Positions 48,101 through 60,900 of a stretch of DNA of 64,000 bases are shown here, one piece after another. The stretch is from Trichoplusia ni (lineage: Eukaryota > Arthropoda > Insecta > Lepidoptera > Noctuidae). Both the position numbers and the translations under genes were made by a program. The stretch covers positions 4,216,001 to 4,280,000 of the forward strand of contig NC_039500.1 in the NCBI RefSeq assembly GCF_003590095.1. Direction: 5' to 3'. The notes beneath the pieces were generated by a model. That model was not told the origin of the DNA, did not search any database, and saw only the letters and a list, made by a program, of their open reading frames with translations. Within the stretch, counting starts at the first letter, position 1. Every line of letters begins with the position of its first letter.

Positions 48101-50141
48101 TTTATGCCTTTAGAAGTTGTAAGACATTCAGTGATTTTGAAAATTTTAGGCTAAATACCGCAGACTTTTGAGTAAACTTTTTTGCTTTTACTACGAGTCT
48201 TGATTATTTAGAACTAGTCACGAAAAACGGGTGATCCCAACACCAGTAAGACCTTTACCACAAAAACGATAATGCCTTCAGCGAGGATGACTTCTGGTCA
48301 AACTAAATTGGAGTCAATGCCTCTGCAACACGCTAAGCAATTCCAATTCTCGTCGTGTCCTCAGGTACCAGTCCTGCAGTACCTGTACTACCTGGCGCAG
48401 ATCTCCATCGCCATGTCCCCGCTCAGCAACAACTCCCTCTTCCTGAACTACCACCGCAACCCGCTGCCCGAGTTCCTGGCGCGCGGACTCTGCATCACGC
48501 TCAGTACTGATGACCCGCTGCAGTTCCACTTCACCAAGGTATGGAAGACAGATTCTTAATTATAATGATTATCCCTCTTAACTTTCGTTCAGATCATTTT
48601 ATTTTCTAATAGTACTAATAATACGTGTCGACTCTTGGTGTGATTTTTTATTTTCTTTTTGTGCAAGGGAATGTCAAGGTTTCATAAAATAAAATTGTCT
48701 TTTTATGATAGATAATATTATTTTCTGTCCCGTTTATTTAAGAGTCGTCTCAGTCCTTGACCCTCATCAGCTCGACTACGACTCCTTCTTAACCATGAAG
48801 GATATTCTGTTGAAGCTTGTGAAAACCGTCTTGCAAAATGTAGATCCCCCTAAAGTCACACATCATTTAGTCCAAAGTATGTCATATTATCTGTTCCCCC
48901 CACAGGAGCCGCTGATGGAGGAGTACAGTATCGCGGCGCAGGTGTGGAAGCTGAGCTCCTGCGACATGTGCGAGCTGGCCAGGAACTCCGTGCTTATGTC
49001 CGGGTTCCCGCACGAGGTACGCACACGTACATGGCTTGAATGGTGGCCAAGAGTTAAATGATAAAAAATCGGTATCCATGGAAATCCACAATATTCTCTT
49101 TAAGAAAACCAACATACCGCAAAAGTTTTTTATAATGTCGGTATTTTTATGTGCGGATCGTTTTTGAATATTGAAGACGAGTATCTCAAAACATAGTTGT
49201 CTATTTTAAAACACAGATTTGGAGTTATTTTATGGTTGACATGGTTAAAATTGGAAGAGTGGAAAATAAATAGGATGTTTGGACAACTGGCATAGCTAGA
49301 TAACTCTAAATACTTCCCCAGATGAAGCAGTACTGGCTGGGCCCGAACTACATGAAGGAGGGCGTGGCCGGGAACGACATCACGCGCACCAACGTGCCCG
49401 ACATCCGCATCTCCTTCAGACACGAGACGCTGCTGGACGAGCTCACCAACATCTTCAAGGTAACAGGATTCATGGACACATAGGAATACTCTGAAATAGC
49501 CTTGTAGGTTCTCAAAATTCAAATTTGTGAATATATGGAGGGGTAGAGTAGTTATAATTTTTCTTTTCGTGCGCATCTATGCGGGAAACAGAGATATTTC
49601 AACTTCTAATCACATTTTTTATCAGTTAAGTCTAATACTTCAGTTTCACTTTCAATACAATAGATACACAATTTTATAAAACAAGAAACAGTACTACCCT
49701 CGTTTTGTCATTTTTGTGCATATTGTGTCCCATCTCAGTTGTGTCCTTAACACATTGTCCATGTATGTATGTTTGTCCTGTCGTCTTATATTGTTTTCAT
49801 TAACCGCTAATTTAACATATTAATACAAAGCAAAGTTGATCAACACAATCACCTTTATCTAATAGAAACTATACTATGCTAAAAGTTTGGCCTTCGGAAA
49901 AACATTCGGAAAAAGGTGTGCCATTTTTATAGATGCCACTGCGTCAACTAGTTGTGGTTCTATAAACTGTTTATTTATAATATGATCAAATAAATCTCAT
50001 AGTTAGCGGCTTCAGTAGCTTAGTTGAATCTGATTGTGTTTATTAACTTTTAATATTGAGTCTCGATTGTCTGGTGGTAAGCAGTAGTACAAAACATTAA
50101 TATAAATATAATTTCAGGAGGGTATGTCAGCTCGGAGGTAA
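33160..50141 (+). CDS. AMPdeam: AMP deaminase, tandem copy 1
   Basis: Converts AMP to IMP plus ammonia in the cytosol (purine nucleotide cycle). Exons: 33160-33247, 36586-36727, 43869-44031, 44254-44434, 44668-44887, 45178-45303, 45386-45479, 45577-45681, 46175-46306, 46543-46706, 47033-47156, 47478-47644, 47951-48071, 48365-48538, 48906-49016, 49322-49459, 50118-50141. All junctions are GT-AG and in phase, giving 757 residues. Landmarks: N-terminal YEVPQFPIEQIEKKLLIQRQ, metal-binding [18 protein letters not shown], signature [73 protein letters not shown] and the active-site [20 protein letters not shown]. It is closest in feel to the AMPD2 type. An alternative first exon (27653) and an alternative last exon (53756) exist. 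The last 7 residues here are EGMSARR, with AATAAA at 50233. Confidence 0.95.
33248..36585. other. AMP deaminase copy 1 intron 1
   Basis: Non-coding, AT-rich. It contains the dispersed repeat at 34840-35115 and a related diverged fragment near 35440-35530. No other gene seen. Confidence 0.7.
34840..35115 (+). repeat. dispersed repeat ending in GTCGCGGGCAACAGCTAGT
   Basis: It starts CCTTACTAATATTATAAATG, includes ACGGCTGAACGGATTTGGAT in the middle and ends CGCGGGCAACAGCTAGTTGG. This is a very common lepidopteran LINE-tail or SINE-like family, also represented at 11715-11925. Confidence 0.75.
41363..41501. mobile_element. MITE-like element with terminal inverted repeats
   Basis: AACCGACTTCAA at 41363-41374 and TTGAAGTTGGTT at 41490-41501 are inverted repeats with one mismatch, enclosing about 115 bp of AT-rich DNA. 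This terminal motif is common in lepidopteran short DNA elements. No ORF. Confidence 0.6.
42640..42960 (+). repeat. dispersed LINE-tail-like repeat
   Basis: It starts TTAGCTGCGCCCTGCGGCGT and ends AAAACGGCTGGACCGATTTT. The 3' half matches the reverse complement of 4553-4710. Probably the 3' region of a non-LTR element; no ORF is left. Confidence 0.65.
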
Positions 50142-53100
50142 ACATCCATAAACACGACAGTGGATGCAGAAACAACATTAACGATATACTAACTTTTATA
50201 TAACTAAAATCAACGTAGACTGTATATTAATCAATAAATTTTATTATAAAATACGTAAAACCAGGGCTTTTGTGCCTCAAATAAAAAAAAAAGATATTAT
50301 AAGGATAGCTCCTATTACCCCTTGTGATAAATAAGAAAAAATGAAAGATTGAAAGTGCCATTTCATTGTAATAATGAAGTACCACTACTTTAAATATATT
50401 AGAAATATAAAGTGCTTTGAATGTGGATGATGAACAGTCTCCTTAGCCAAGTGACAGTAAGCGTAGATAGAAACGCTGGAATATATTCAGATGACGCGCA
50501 GACACGTGACATATTGAAACTAAATGTCATTTGCATACATTTGAACGTTGATTATTGACGTGTAAAACTGTGACTTGGCTAAAGAGGCTGCTGTAGTTTT
50601 CAAATTTAGAGTTCGTAGCTTCGACTTCGATCGTTGCATATATTTGACTGGTCTTTGGAGAGGTGGTGAATGATTTAAAGCACTAGATGGTCTATTCCCC
50701 AATAAATGTTAACTCCTATAGATTTAATTTATTGATATAAGTAGATAGAAACTTAGATGTTTTTTTTTAACTTCCAGTTTTAAGCAGAACTACAGTCTAT
50801 AAATTAAACTTTGAAAAGTCAATTTTACCATTTTGCTATTAAAGTTTAACAGTAAAAATGCATTTATTCGTACATAATGTTTGTCAAATAACATGTTTTT
50901 GTTAAACACCGTCCACATTCATTGTACATAACATTTTCAGATTTCTTTAGAGTTTAGAACTATTGTGATGCTTGTCACCTTTACTATTTTATATTTTGCC
51001 GCAGCTCACAACAATAAAAAAGGTCCTTTGAATACTTTAACCGACTACAAGCAGATAGTGGAGTTCTGTGTTTTACTGTATATATTTTTTATTGTTGAAG
51101 TAAGTTGTTGAGTAATTATTTTTCAGATTTTATTAAGCTTTGAGTAAACTATATTAAATTATATCCTAATGAAATTAAATCAATAGAATTTGAAAATTAG
51201 TTTTCTAAGTAGTTATTTTTTAAATCATGATGAATTTACAGTTTTTACCCGTAGTTTTAATACAAAATCTTAATGTTTCTATAATCAAGTTAATGGATTT
51301 AAAATCATAAAATATGTAGCTTTTTATAAAACTTTATGGTATGAAGGGTACCGGCAGCAACAACAAGATCAAAATACTTTAATTTAAAAATTTACAAAAA
51401 AGTACATTTTTAAGAACCTACAAAACTTCGCCTTTTTTTCAAATTTAAGTTTTAATATTCTACAGTTACAGCTTTCACTTTCCATACGTGACTCAAATGT
51501 AATTTTCCTAAAAATAAAATATTTGTGTTTTTGTTATTGTCGTTGCTGTCTGTACAAGCTTAGCTTAGTGAGCTGTGCGCTAGCTTCTCTGGTTGTACCG
51601 TCATAACATTGTGATCATAACTTATTTATATTAACTGAAACACTTACTTACAAAAATATTTTAACTCAGTTATTGGGTGGGTCACACATCAACCTCTGCA
51701 AATGGGCAATGATCGCCCACGCAATGGACCCCGGATAGACAATCAATAAAAGTTTTGGGTGCTCACCCCATCTTACCCAGAAGTGGGATATAGTGGGCTA
51801 GATAAAAAAAATATAAAAGCCATCCACCCACTACTTCATGTGGTCGAAGTGGAAGCAACAGAGGGTACTACACGCAATAACTAACTTGGCAAATTTAGGA
51901 TATTTTTGTAAGTAAGTGTATAATTATGGTGTTTTATAAGTACTGGTGTATAATCATATGATCCTCTAGAATGTATATCTCTATCTCTTATACCACAATT
52001 ATAGGTTATAGGCTACGTCATGTACAGTGAAATGAAAAATTGAGGGTACATATGATTATATTTCCAGTGTTACGCATTCTGTGCTTGTCCAAATGGTGCT
52101 GGGATTGTGTTGGATCTAACTTTCAAATTGCGAATATTCAGGAAAAGTTTTTGAGTTTTAGGAGGTACTGAAATCGTTACATACATACTTTTCGATTCAA
52201 ACACGAAAATAGGTCAAAATTGATCATAAACAAAAATACCAAATAATTCATAATCCCGGTACAGTTTGAGCAGCGCCACCTATATGTCGTACTTAACATT
52301 AACACAACTTGTGAAATAAGTTTAAACGAATATTTATAAACCATATTATAATATATGTTATCATTGTTGAAAATAAAAACGCTCATACCGACATAAATGT
52401 TTTCTTAATATTTCCTATGGCAACACTTTTTGAAATATCAATTTTGATCAGAGCAACTTTGCAGAATGGTTTTAACCATTAATATTCATATTTATCACTT
52501 AGAAAGCAATACACAAACAATCCTAGATAAAGTAAAAGATAATACAACATAATAACACTTAGCTAAAGTCTTTTTATACGCTTCGCCTGTATAGCAGTTT
52601 CAAAACACAAATTGTCTATTAAGGGGAGGTTTCCTAGTGGCAAATACCCCAGCATAAAGTTGTTATGTCAGCCCACAGATAATGATTATACAATTTACTG
52701 AAAAAAACACGATTGAATCAGGAATAATGGCGAAACTATGTCCATATTGAAGTAGAACAGTACAGGAAACCACTTAAAATAGGTCTGAAACCGGAAAATC
52801 TAACTTAGCACCAACCCTCTATTACTGCTTCTTCTTCCTGAATACTCTACCAAATCCTCTTGCTGGTTGCTTTTCTAGACTTATTTGGAATGCACTAACT
52901 AGAGGTCCAAACCCCGCAGTGAGCTGACGTTGTTAGTTATTAAACGTTCCTAAATTTAAGTAAGTTCTGACTGGAGGCTGGTTGTCTCGGTTATTAGTCA
53001 AGGGAAGCATTAAAAGCCAGCAGTCGCTTTAGCTGCATAGATCAGGGCCCCAATTCTGCTATTTACAATGGCCGGTGAATGAATGGAAATACCTAAGTCT

Positions 53101-53755
53101 GAACGTCCAAACTATCTAATTATTGCCTTGATTTATCTAACTTGAGAAATGTTTGTCTGTAGCTAAAGCTATGTGGCACACCCCTCTTCTTATAAGGTAC
53201 ACGTAAGTGTGTGTGCGTTGTGACTTACAGCTTACACGTGTCTATGTGTGGGTGACTGTGTATGTGTGTCGTGTTTGCATGGTAACTTGACAGCTAGCGA
53301 CATAACTTACTTGCATTACTGTTTTCATAATTTATTTAAACTGACTTTCTACCACATTTTAAAGATATATTATTATAACAGATGCGAAAGCGTGACAAAG
53401 CTACGTGTCTCGCTTCCGCATCATGAACAATATCATTATTACTTTGAGACGTGGTTCCCTGACTCTTGACAGGTAGGTATTGTATGTATTTAACAGACAT
53501 CATACATTCTAACTTCAGCAAGTTAACTGGTTGTTCATCACTGAATGTTTATTGATATAATATTTCCTACTAATGGCAACGTTTTTCTCTTCTTCAGTAT
53601 CTTTAAATGTTATCATAACTTTTCATAATAATCGACATATGAGTATAATTTTTGCAGTATTCAAAATTATTATTTTCGTGACACGTAATTTCATGTTTAT
53701 TTCTATTTATTGTGTAGTATTTATTGCAATGTGTTTGTCTGTTTTCCGCCTGTAG
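50142..53755. other. 3' region and alternative last intron of AMP deaminase copy 1
   Basis: The first 100 bp are the 3' UTR of the short isoform (AATAAA at 50233-50238). The remainder is AT-rich intron of the longer isoform. I see no gene and no clear repeat apart from low-complexity sequence. Confidence 0.6.
50233..50238 (+). terminator. polyadenylation signal, copy 1 short isoform
   Basis: AATAAA 92 nt after the TAA of the exon at 50118-50141. Confidence 0.6.
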
Positions 53756-53869
53756 GCCCAGTTTGCTCTGCCCACCATACCGACGACGCTGGGTGATGCG
53801 GACGGGGCGCCCCCTATACCGAACTTCGCGGCTCCTATCGTCAGCTTAAAGCGGCCATCACTTGTTTAA
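53756..53869 (+). CDS. AMPdeam: alternative last coding exon of AMP deaminase copy 1
   Basis: After a CCTGTAG acceptor the frame reads AQFALPTIPTTLGDADG and continues through APPIPNF to KRPSLV and TAA: 37 codons plus stop, with high GC and balanced codon use in AT-rich surroundings. Phase 0 fits the exon ending at 49459, giving a 787-residue isoform. It begins with Ala, like the copy 2 last exon (Ala-Pro-Val). AATAAA occurs at 53869-53874 and 53938-53943. Coding-like composition makes this at least as likely as the 7-residue ending at 50118. Confidence 0.7.
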   Translation, partial: AQFALPTIPTTLGDADGAPPIPNFAAPIVSLKRPSLV

Positions 53870-54986
53870 ATAAACAACAAAACAAATATAACAATAATAT
53901 AGAACTTTATTTTTTTAGGTTATGTAACATAACCTATAATAAACTTGTAAATTTACATATTTTGATGAGAGATACTTACTATACGTAATAAGTAACCAAT
54001 TAAAATAAATGTTTTTGTTTAATGCCTAAAAACATTTGATATTTTATAATTTAGGTACTTATTTATGGTCATATTTTTTTCAGCCAAATCATGTTTTATA
54101 CGTAAGCACTTATTTTTGCATAGAACTAAGAAGTTTTGGTTTAAGAATAAAAAAATGTACTTAATGGTTGCGATTTGAGGGGCTCTGCTTACTCATTATT
54201 GAACTTGTTTTTATTCTACATTTATAATTATAGTTATATTCTGCTCGGTTAATGTATGGCTTATTAAATAAATAAAAACAGTTATTTACGCAACATTTTT
54301 TTTTATTTTTACCCATTATCCTTTCATTTTCCAAACTATTATAGGGTCGGCTTCAAATTGCAAGGAGTGACAGCCTATCTGACCTCCTCAACCTAGTTAC
54401 CTGGGCAACAGGATACCCCTTAGTCAGGCTGTTTCTCAGAGTTTCTAGCTTCTGACTATCGTTACAACTGTCAAAGATGTGAAGAGAGCAGCCGGTCTCA
54501 CAATTTAAAGTACCTTCCAAGACTCGATGGATCTTTTCCTGACATAGGTATTCACCCACCTAGCGACCGACCGTACCAAGCGTAGCTTAACCTGTGATCG
54601 AAAACTTATGTAGTTGTTCAACTGATCAACTGTTACACATTAAAGATCTTATCGGAAAAGCCTTTCTTAAGAGTAAAAGCTTCTTAACACTGGTAGGTAC
54701 CTACTATGATCATGCGGCATTCATTGAGGGTTAAATTTTACCAAAAGTTATTATTTAGTTAGAATAACTTAAATAATTCAATTGACATCGAAAAACAATA
54801 AAAACTTTTTCGACGGAAACATTGAAGTAAGATCCTTTTTGACAGACAAGATATTAAAAATATAATAAACCACTAAACATAGACCAACATGGCATTCAAA
54901 CGCACGTCCCGTCCAGATGTGACAAGTGCCGCGAAAATGGGATAAATTACTTATTTTATTTTGTGCAAATAATACCTCATACAAAG
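53870..54986. other. intergenic region between the two AMP deaminase copies
   Basis: 1.1 kb with the 3' UTR of copy 1, a 5S-derived SINE (54345-54600) and then the unmarked promoter region of copy 2. No further gene. Confidence 0.65.
54345..54600 (-). mobile_element. 5S rRNA-derived SINE (SINE3 type)
   Basis: Read on the minus strand, the head GGTTAAGCTACGCTTGG, then ACGGTCGGTCGCTAGGTGGG and TGAATACC, mirrors the 3' half of 5S rRNA (GTTAAGC ... GGTCAGTACTTGGATGGGTGAC ... AATACC). A non-5S body follows, with AGCCGGCTG-like and GGGGTATCC blocks. It ends AAGCCGACCCTATAATAG near 54345. This family is abundant in moths. The 5S part is too diverged and partial to be a real 5S gene. Confidence 0.75.
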
Positions 54987-57900
54987 ATGGCACCATCTCG
55001 GTCAATCGGTGCACAGCCATCCCGGCACAGTTCAGATAACTCCAAACCACTCTTTATGTCCGCATCTCCCAAAGAGTATAAGAAATGGACGAAACCACAT
55101 CAGTAAGTATTCTAATACGTTGCTTTATTTGTCAAAATAGCTATTTTCCATAATGATGTATCAAAATATTTAGAACATCAAAAGAATAATTACTTATTCT
55201 GTCTGGTGTGAAACGAAAAAAAAGATCTATCTGTATGTAGGTTTTAATTAATTTGTCCATCAATTCATAAACTAGACGGCCTAGCTTTTAATTTGACACT
55301 ATAGTTTAGTCCCTACACTACTGGTCTCTACATACAGTAGAGATCCAGATAATGTATATCCGTGAGAGCACATGATGAGTGATGGTGTCAGGGAGCGGGC
55401 CAGCACGTCGAACAGCAAGAACACGCGGGACATGAGTCGGGTGGTGACGCGCGACTGGACGCGCCCGCCGCCCAGCACGCCGGGCGACAACATGCGCCCG
55501 CCCGAGGACGTGCGCTTCCAGAGGGTCTCCGTCACCGGGATACACGTCACGGGAGTGAGTACTATGCTACGCCCGCTATATTCCGCTTTAGAAAATTAAG
55601 TCTCCGAGCCTCTCTGCTAGCTTACAATGAAAAAAAAACTTTCTTCATATTAAGCTACCATGTAGCACTTCTTCACTGCTTCCTCAGTGCTTTAGCTAAA
55701 CTGGTTGCTAGCAAGTCTTGTAGGGATTGAAAATGGCGCAACAAACTCGAAACATTTCTACCAAAAAAGCGGTGAAACTAGAAGACACAGAATCTGATAG
55801 ATCGTGGCACTCACAACACATCCCCACCAATTGGCGTGGATTTGGCGCTAAATCCATGAAATAATGCACACCATATTTCAATTGAAAAATATAACTCACT
55901 GTGAGATACATTCTAAGTAATTGTGATTCTTATGTCCAAATGAGTAGAAAAATGTGGATCTTTTTGGTAGCATTTCTGGTTTGTCCAAAAAGAAAAATTA
56001 TTATAGTAAGTGTACGTTTGTACAAACCAATTTATTTTTACAAGAGATAGTTTCTAGATCAAGGTAGACTATGTCCACTAACCCATGTTCCGGTCCGGCC
56101 AGGTGCCCCTTGAGGAGCTGATCCGCGCGGCGACCCTGCTGCTGGAGGCGCTCACGTTCCGCCAGCACTACATGCACGCGTCCAACCAGAGCTTCTCGCC
56201 ACTCCTGGACATGTACCTCAGCAAACAGAAGAAGCGCGAAAAGTATTCTTCCTACAAGCTCGCCACCGTAGACTACACAGATCCTTCATCCGTCAATTTG
56301 GACAGTAAGTGAATTTCGATGATTTCAGATACGAATATTAACATATTTAATAAAGGATTTCTCGGCTGTAACTATTACACACTGTTAATTAAATGAATTT
56401 TGGAAGGCCCAACACCAAAACCTAGCTAATGTAACTAAGACCTACCTTATCTATAATATCCACAAAGTTTTATGTACCTAATAGGTCTAATAAAAATAAT
56501 TTGCAATCAAATTGGGCACATTATTTATTCAAATACATTTTTTTACAAAAAATCGCCAAACTCTAAAACAGTTTCTTGTCGAAAATAGTGCTATTATAAC
56601 GGGATAATTTGTAAGCTTTTGAGATTCAGGTATGTTCACGGAGCGGTACATGCAGCTGAGGACGTACTCCTCGGACGAGCTGCTGAGGTCCCTGGCGCAT
56701 GAAAGTCATCACAACTCCATCTCCAGATGTAAGAATAAATAAATAATAAATAAATAAATGCGGACAACATCACATACATTGTTCTGAACCCAAAGTAAGT
56801 TGCCAAAGCACTTGTGTTATGGAATTCAGATACAACGAAGGTACCACAAACACCCAGACCCGAGACAATGTAGAAATGTGATTTTTACATTGACCCGACC
56901 GGGGATCGAACCCGGGACCTCAGAGCTAGCGACACCTTGAAACCGGTGCGTACGCCACTCGATCACGGAGGTCGTCTTATAATTAATAATCTAAAAAATC
57001 TAATCTTGTTATTAGAATATAGTTGTTTTGTTACGTTTAGCATTTAATAAACATAATTATTCTAAATACATATGTATTCAACGGTTGTGTGGGAATTATT
57101 TACAGCCATGAAGATGCAGCCAGACTTTTAAGACACTGTATTGAACTATATTAATATACAAGGTTGGCTTTGAAGGAGTTTTGTGCTAATTTCTGTTTTA
57201 TAAGCAGGGAAAGAGTACTTCCTTTATTTAGAAAATATGTTGTAATAATGTGATTGTTCATCAACACGAGTCTAAAACCTAATGTCTATTATATTGACTC
57301 GTCACAACAGTTGCTACTTATTTTAAATATACCATTGTTTTCAGCGCTTTCGAGCAGAGGGACTCCGCTGAAATCTGCGGACGCTTTGCGAGGCGTCGCT
57401 GAAAGCTACGAGGAACTGCCGACGATCGCTGGTGAGTATATAACAATACTTCTGCAATTGCTTCTGTTAAAATATCCATAAGGTTAAACATAGGCATATC
57501 TTTCGCTACTTCCATCCAGCAATTTCCAGCAATATCGAATATTTCTTATCTAATTATTGCTTTCGATTGCACAACTAGTCGAAAAGGAGGAGATTTTCAA
57601 TGCATCTTTTTTTTCAATTAACGAAAATACGTTAATATTCGTTCCAGACGGCGTTATGTACCTGGACCCGTGGGGATGCCCGAACCCCCCGGACCGGCAC
57701 TACCGGCACATGTGGCACGAGGGCGTGATGCTGCTCTACCGCAACCAGGTCGACCTGGAGGCGTCGCGGCCGCTGCCCTACGAGTACGTGCCCTTCAAGC
57801 AGTACGTGGAGGACCTCAACCATCTCCAGTCCATGATCTCCGATGGACCACTGTGAGTTGTACTCTGACTAGCTTAGTTAGCTAGCTTAGCTAGTTGTAA

Positions 57901-60900
57901 GACGATGAGTGGAATTCCCCCTTTTTGTGAGGCACGCTCAATTTACCACCATCTTCATGAATTATATTTTGCTTTTGAAACATAGGAATGTGGATTAATG
58001 ATAAATGAAGAAGATTGTTTGATAATGATGTCGTGCTTAAGCTTGCGGGGTGGCTTAAGGGTGCGACTAGTAAAGTAATAATCAGTTAGATGAAGTTCAC
58101 AGTACAGGGCCTATTTACATGGGTGACAAGAGTGTGTTCATTATTATCGTAAGAGTAAACGATTTTAAGTTGTCCACGCAAATGTTGATGACAACAAGAT
58201 CGTGCCATTGAGATCATCACCTATTTTGGATCTTATTCTCTTACTGACATATTTTATTACGCTTTGCAGCAGGTCATTTTGTTTCCGGCGATTGTCATAT
58301 CTGTCGTCGAAGTTCAAGATGCATGTGTTGCTGAACGAGCTGCACGAGCTGGCGCTGCAGAAGGCCGTGCCGCACAGGGACTTCTATAACGTCAAGTGAG
58401 GATCTTTATAGTCACGTTTTAAATATGTATTAGCCTAGATGCTTTAGTATTTGCAGGTAGGTCGCATATTAGCGAACACCTTAATGGTACTGTTAATAAT
58501 AATATAATAATAATAAGTTTTTATTAACGAAAAGTATTGCAGTGATTACATTACAGTTGGATAGTTTAACATAGTTTATATATATAATGTATCTACAACA
58601 AAGTGGGTGTAGTACTGCTCTCCTAGATAGGCTACTAAGCAACCTGCGTTTAAGAGAGACAGCCTGGTACCCAATGGTACTGTTATTTCAATTGGTGGTA
58701 TATCCATAAAATATTTTGTATCCGCCCAGAAAAGTGGACACTCACATCCACGCAGCTTCCTGCATGAATCAGAAACATCTGCTGCGTTATATAAAGCGCA
58801 CGCTGCGGACGCAGGCGGATGAGGTGGTGACCCTGCACGACGGCATCCCCATGACGCTCAAAACCGTATTCGAAGATATGCAGCTGGAAGCCTACGACCT
58901 CAATGTGGATATTTTGGATGTCCATGCGGTGAGGCCACTGTACTTGTAGCCTTTTCCTTTAACGTTCACAGGTCTTAGCGATAAAATTTGTACAACCTGT
59001 TCTATGTTTTTTCCAGGACCGCAATACGTTCCATCGCTTCGACAAATTCAACGCTAAGTACAACCCTGTCGGTGAGAGCAGACTGAGGGAGGTGTTCCTC
59101 AAGACAGACAACTATATGAACGGGAAGTACTTCGCTGGTATCATTAAAGTACGAGTTCTAGGTTTTCTTTCTTTCCTTTCCTCTTTCAATGGTGATATGC
59201 TATTGATATATGTAGCTAAGAGTAGCCGTGACAAAACTGTGAATTGTTTATTGATAGGAGGTGATGGCTGAACTTCAGGAGAGCAGGTACACATACGCGG
59301 AGCCTCGGATTTCTATCTACTGCAAGCGACAGAACGAGTGGAACAAGCTGGCCTCGTGGGCGCTGAGGCATGACGTGCACTCGCCGCACATCCGGTGGCT
59401 GGTACAGGTGCCCAGGCTTTAGTGAGTATCACCAATATTAAACCGATTGAAATTGAGATAACTTCTCCAAAATGTCGTTGCAAAATTTGAGAGCACTTAG
59501 GAAGGGAGCTGTCTGTTGTATGGTGACGACAGAAATGACTAGGTCTTTAATAACTTAACTTTAACATAAGCCATTGCGTTTTTATCCAATTGTTTAACTG
59601 ACGGTCTTCAATGCTGAATGATATAGCTCTATATGTTATAGCTCCATGTTGTCCTTGTTCCTCCAGTGATATCTACCGGTTCAAGAAGTTGTTGAAGAAC
59701 TTCCAGGAGTTCTTGACGAACCTGTTCGAGCCGCTCTTCCTCGTCTCCATAAACCCGAGCTCCAACCCTGATCTGCACAAATTTCTAACGGTAAGCCGTA
59801 TTTCGCTTAGCCTACTTAAATATTAAAACAGAAACCTTAATAATTGTTGTGGATCTGCAAGTTCGCAGACCTATCTCCAAAACAGCTAAATACCGATTTT
59901 TTCAGCACGTGATCGGCTTCGACAGTGTGGACGACGAGTCGAAGCCGGAGAACCCTATCTTGGTGGAGAGCATGAAGTCACCGGAAAAGTGGGATGATGA
60001 GGAGAATCCGCCCTACGCCTACTACCTGTACTATATGTACGCCAACATGACCATTCTCAATCACATCAGAAAGTAAGCGGCTCTCTGTTACATACATATA
60101 AACAATACACATTTAAAGTAAATGCAAGGTTCCTAATGTATGTATATGCAGCACTTCTTAAAACATATCCATATCGTGTCACCCTTTCTAGAGCAGTACC
60201 CAGGTATCGAATGATCCCGTTGTTTCAGAGAGCAAGGCTTAAATACGTTTGTGCTTCGTCCCCATTGTGGCGAGGCGGGACCAGCCACGCATCTCAGCGC
60301 CGGTTTCCTGCTCTCTGAGAATATTTCTCACGGGCTGATGTTAAGGAAGGTAATTTAACAGTGATAAAAATCCATTCTTATTCCAAATCTTCTCAAAACC
60401 TTTAATGTATTCTTGACCCTTTTATAAAAAGTGGGAATCCTGTAACTTTCTCACCGTGTTTTTATATTCTGTGACCTACATCACATCTTGACATCTCTTC
60501 CCCAGGTCCCGGTGCTGCAGTACATGTACTACCTGGCACAGATCTACATCGCGATGTCCCCGCTCAGCAACAACTCGCTGTTCCTGCGCTACCACCGCAA
60601 CCCGCTGCCGGACTTCTTCGCGCGCGGCCTGCGGGTCACGCTCAGTACTGACGACCCGCTGCAGTTCCATTTTACTAAGGTTGATACACTTGACTATTTG
60701 AGTTTCGAACTTTTGTGTCCTTCTCACAAATACCTCATCCGGATGAGGATTTAAATTTAAATTTCTTCTGTAATGTATGACTCATATCAGATATCTATTC
60801 TGGCTTAGAAACCGTAGGAAGTAGGTTCCGAGTTTTCTTTAGAATATTTACAACGACAGACAAAATCACTTTTTGGTATTTATGCTTGCTTTCTTGGATC

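Noticed and set aside
54540..54600. Possible 5S rRNA gene fragment
   Set aside because: Only the internal-promoter half resembles 5S, and a SINE body follows; it is a 5S-derived SINE.
56880..56975. Possible functional tRNA gene
   Set aside because: A B box is present, but no acceptor stem or anticodon arm closes; it is the head of a SINE.
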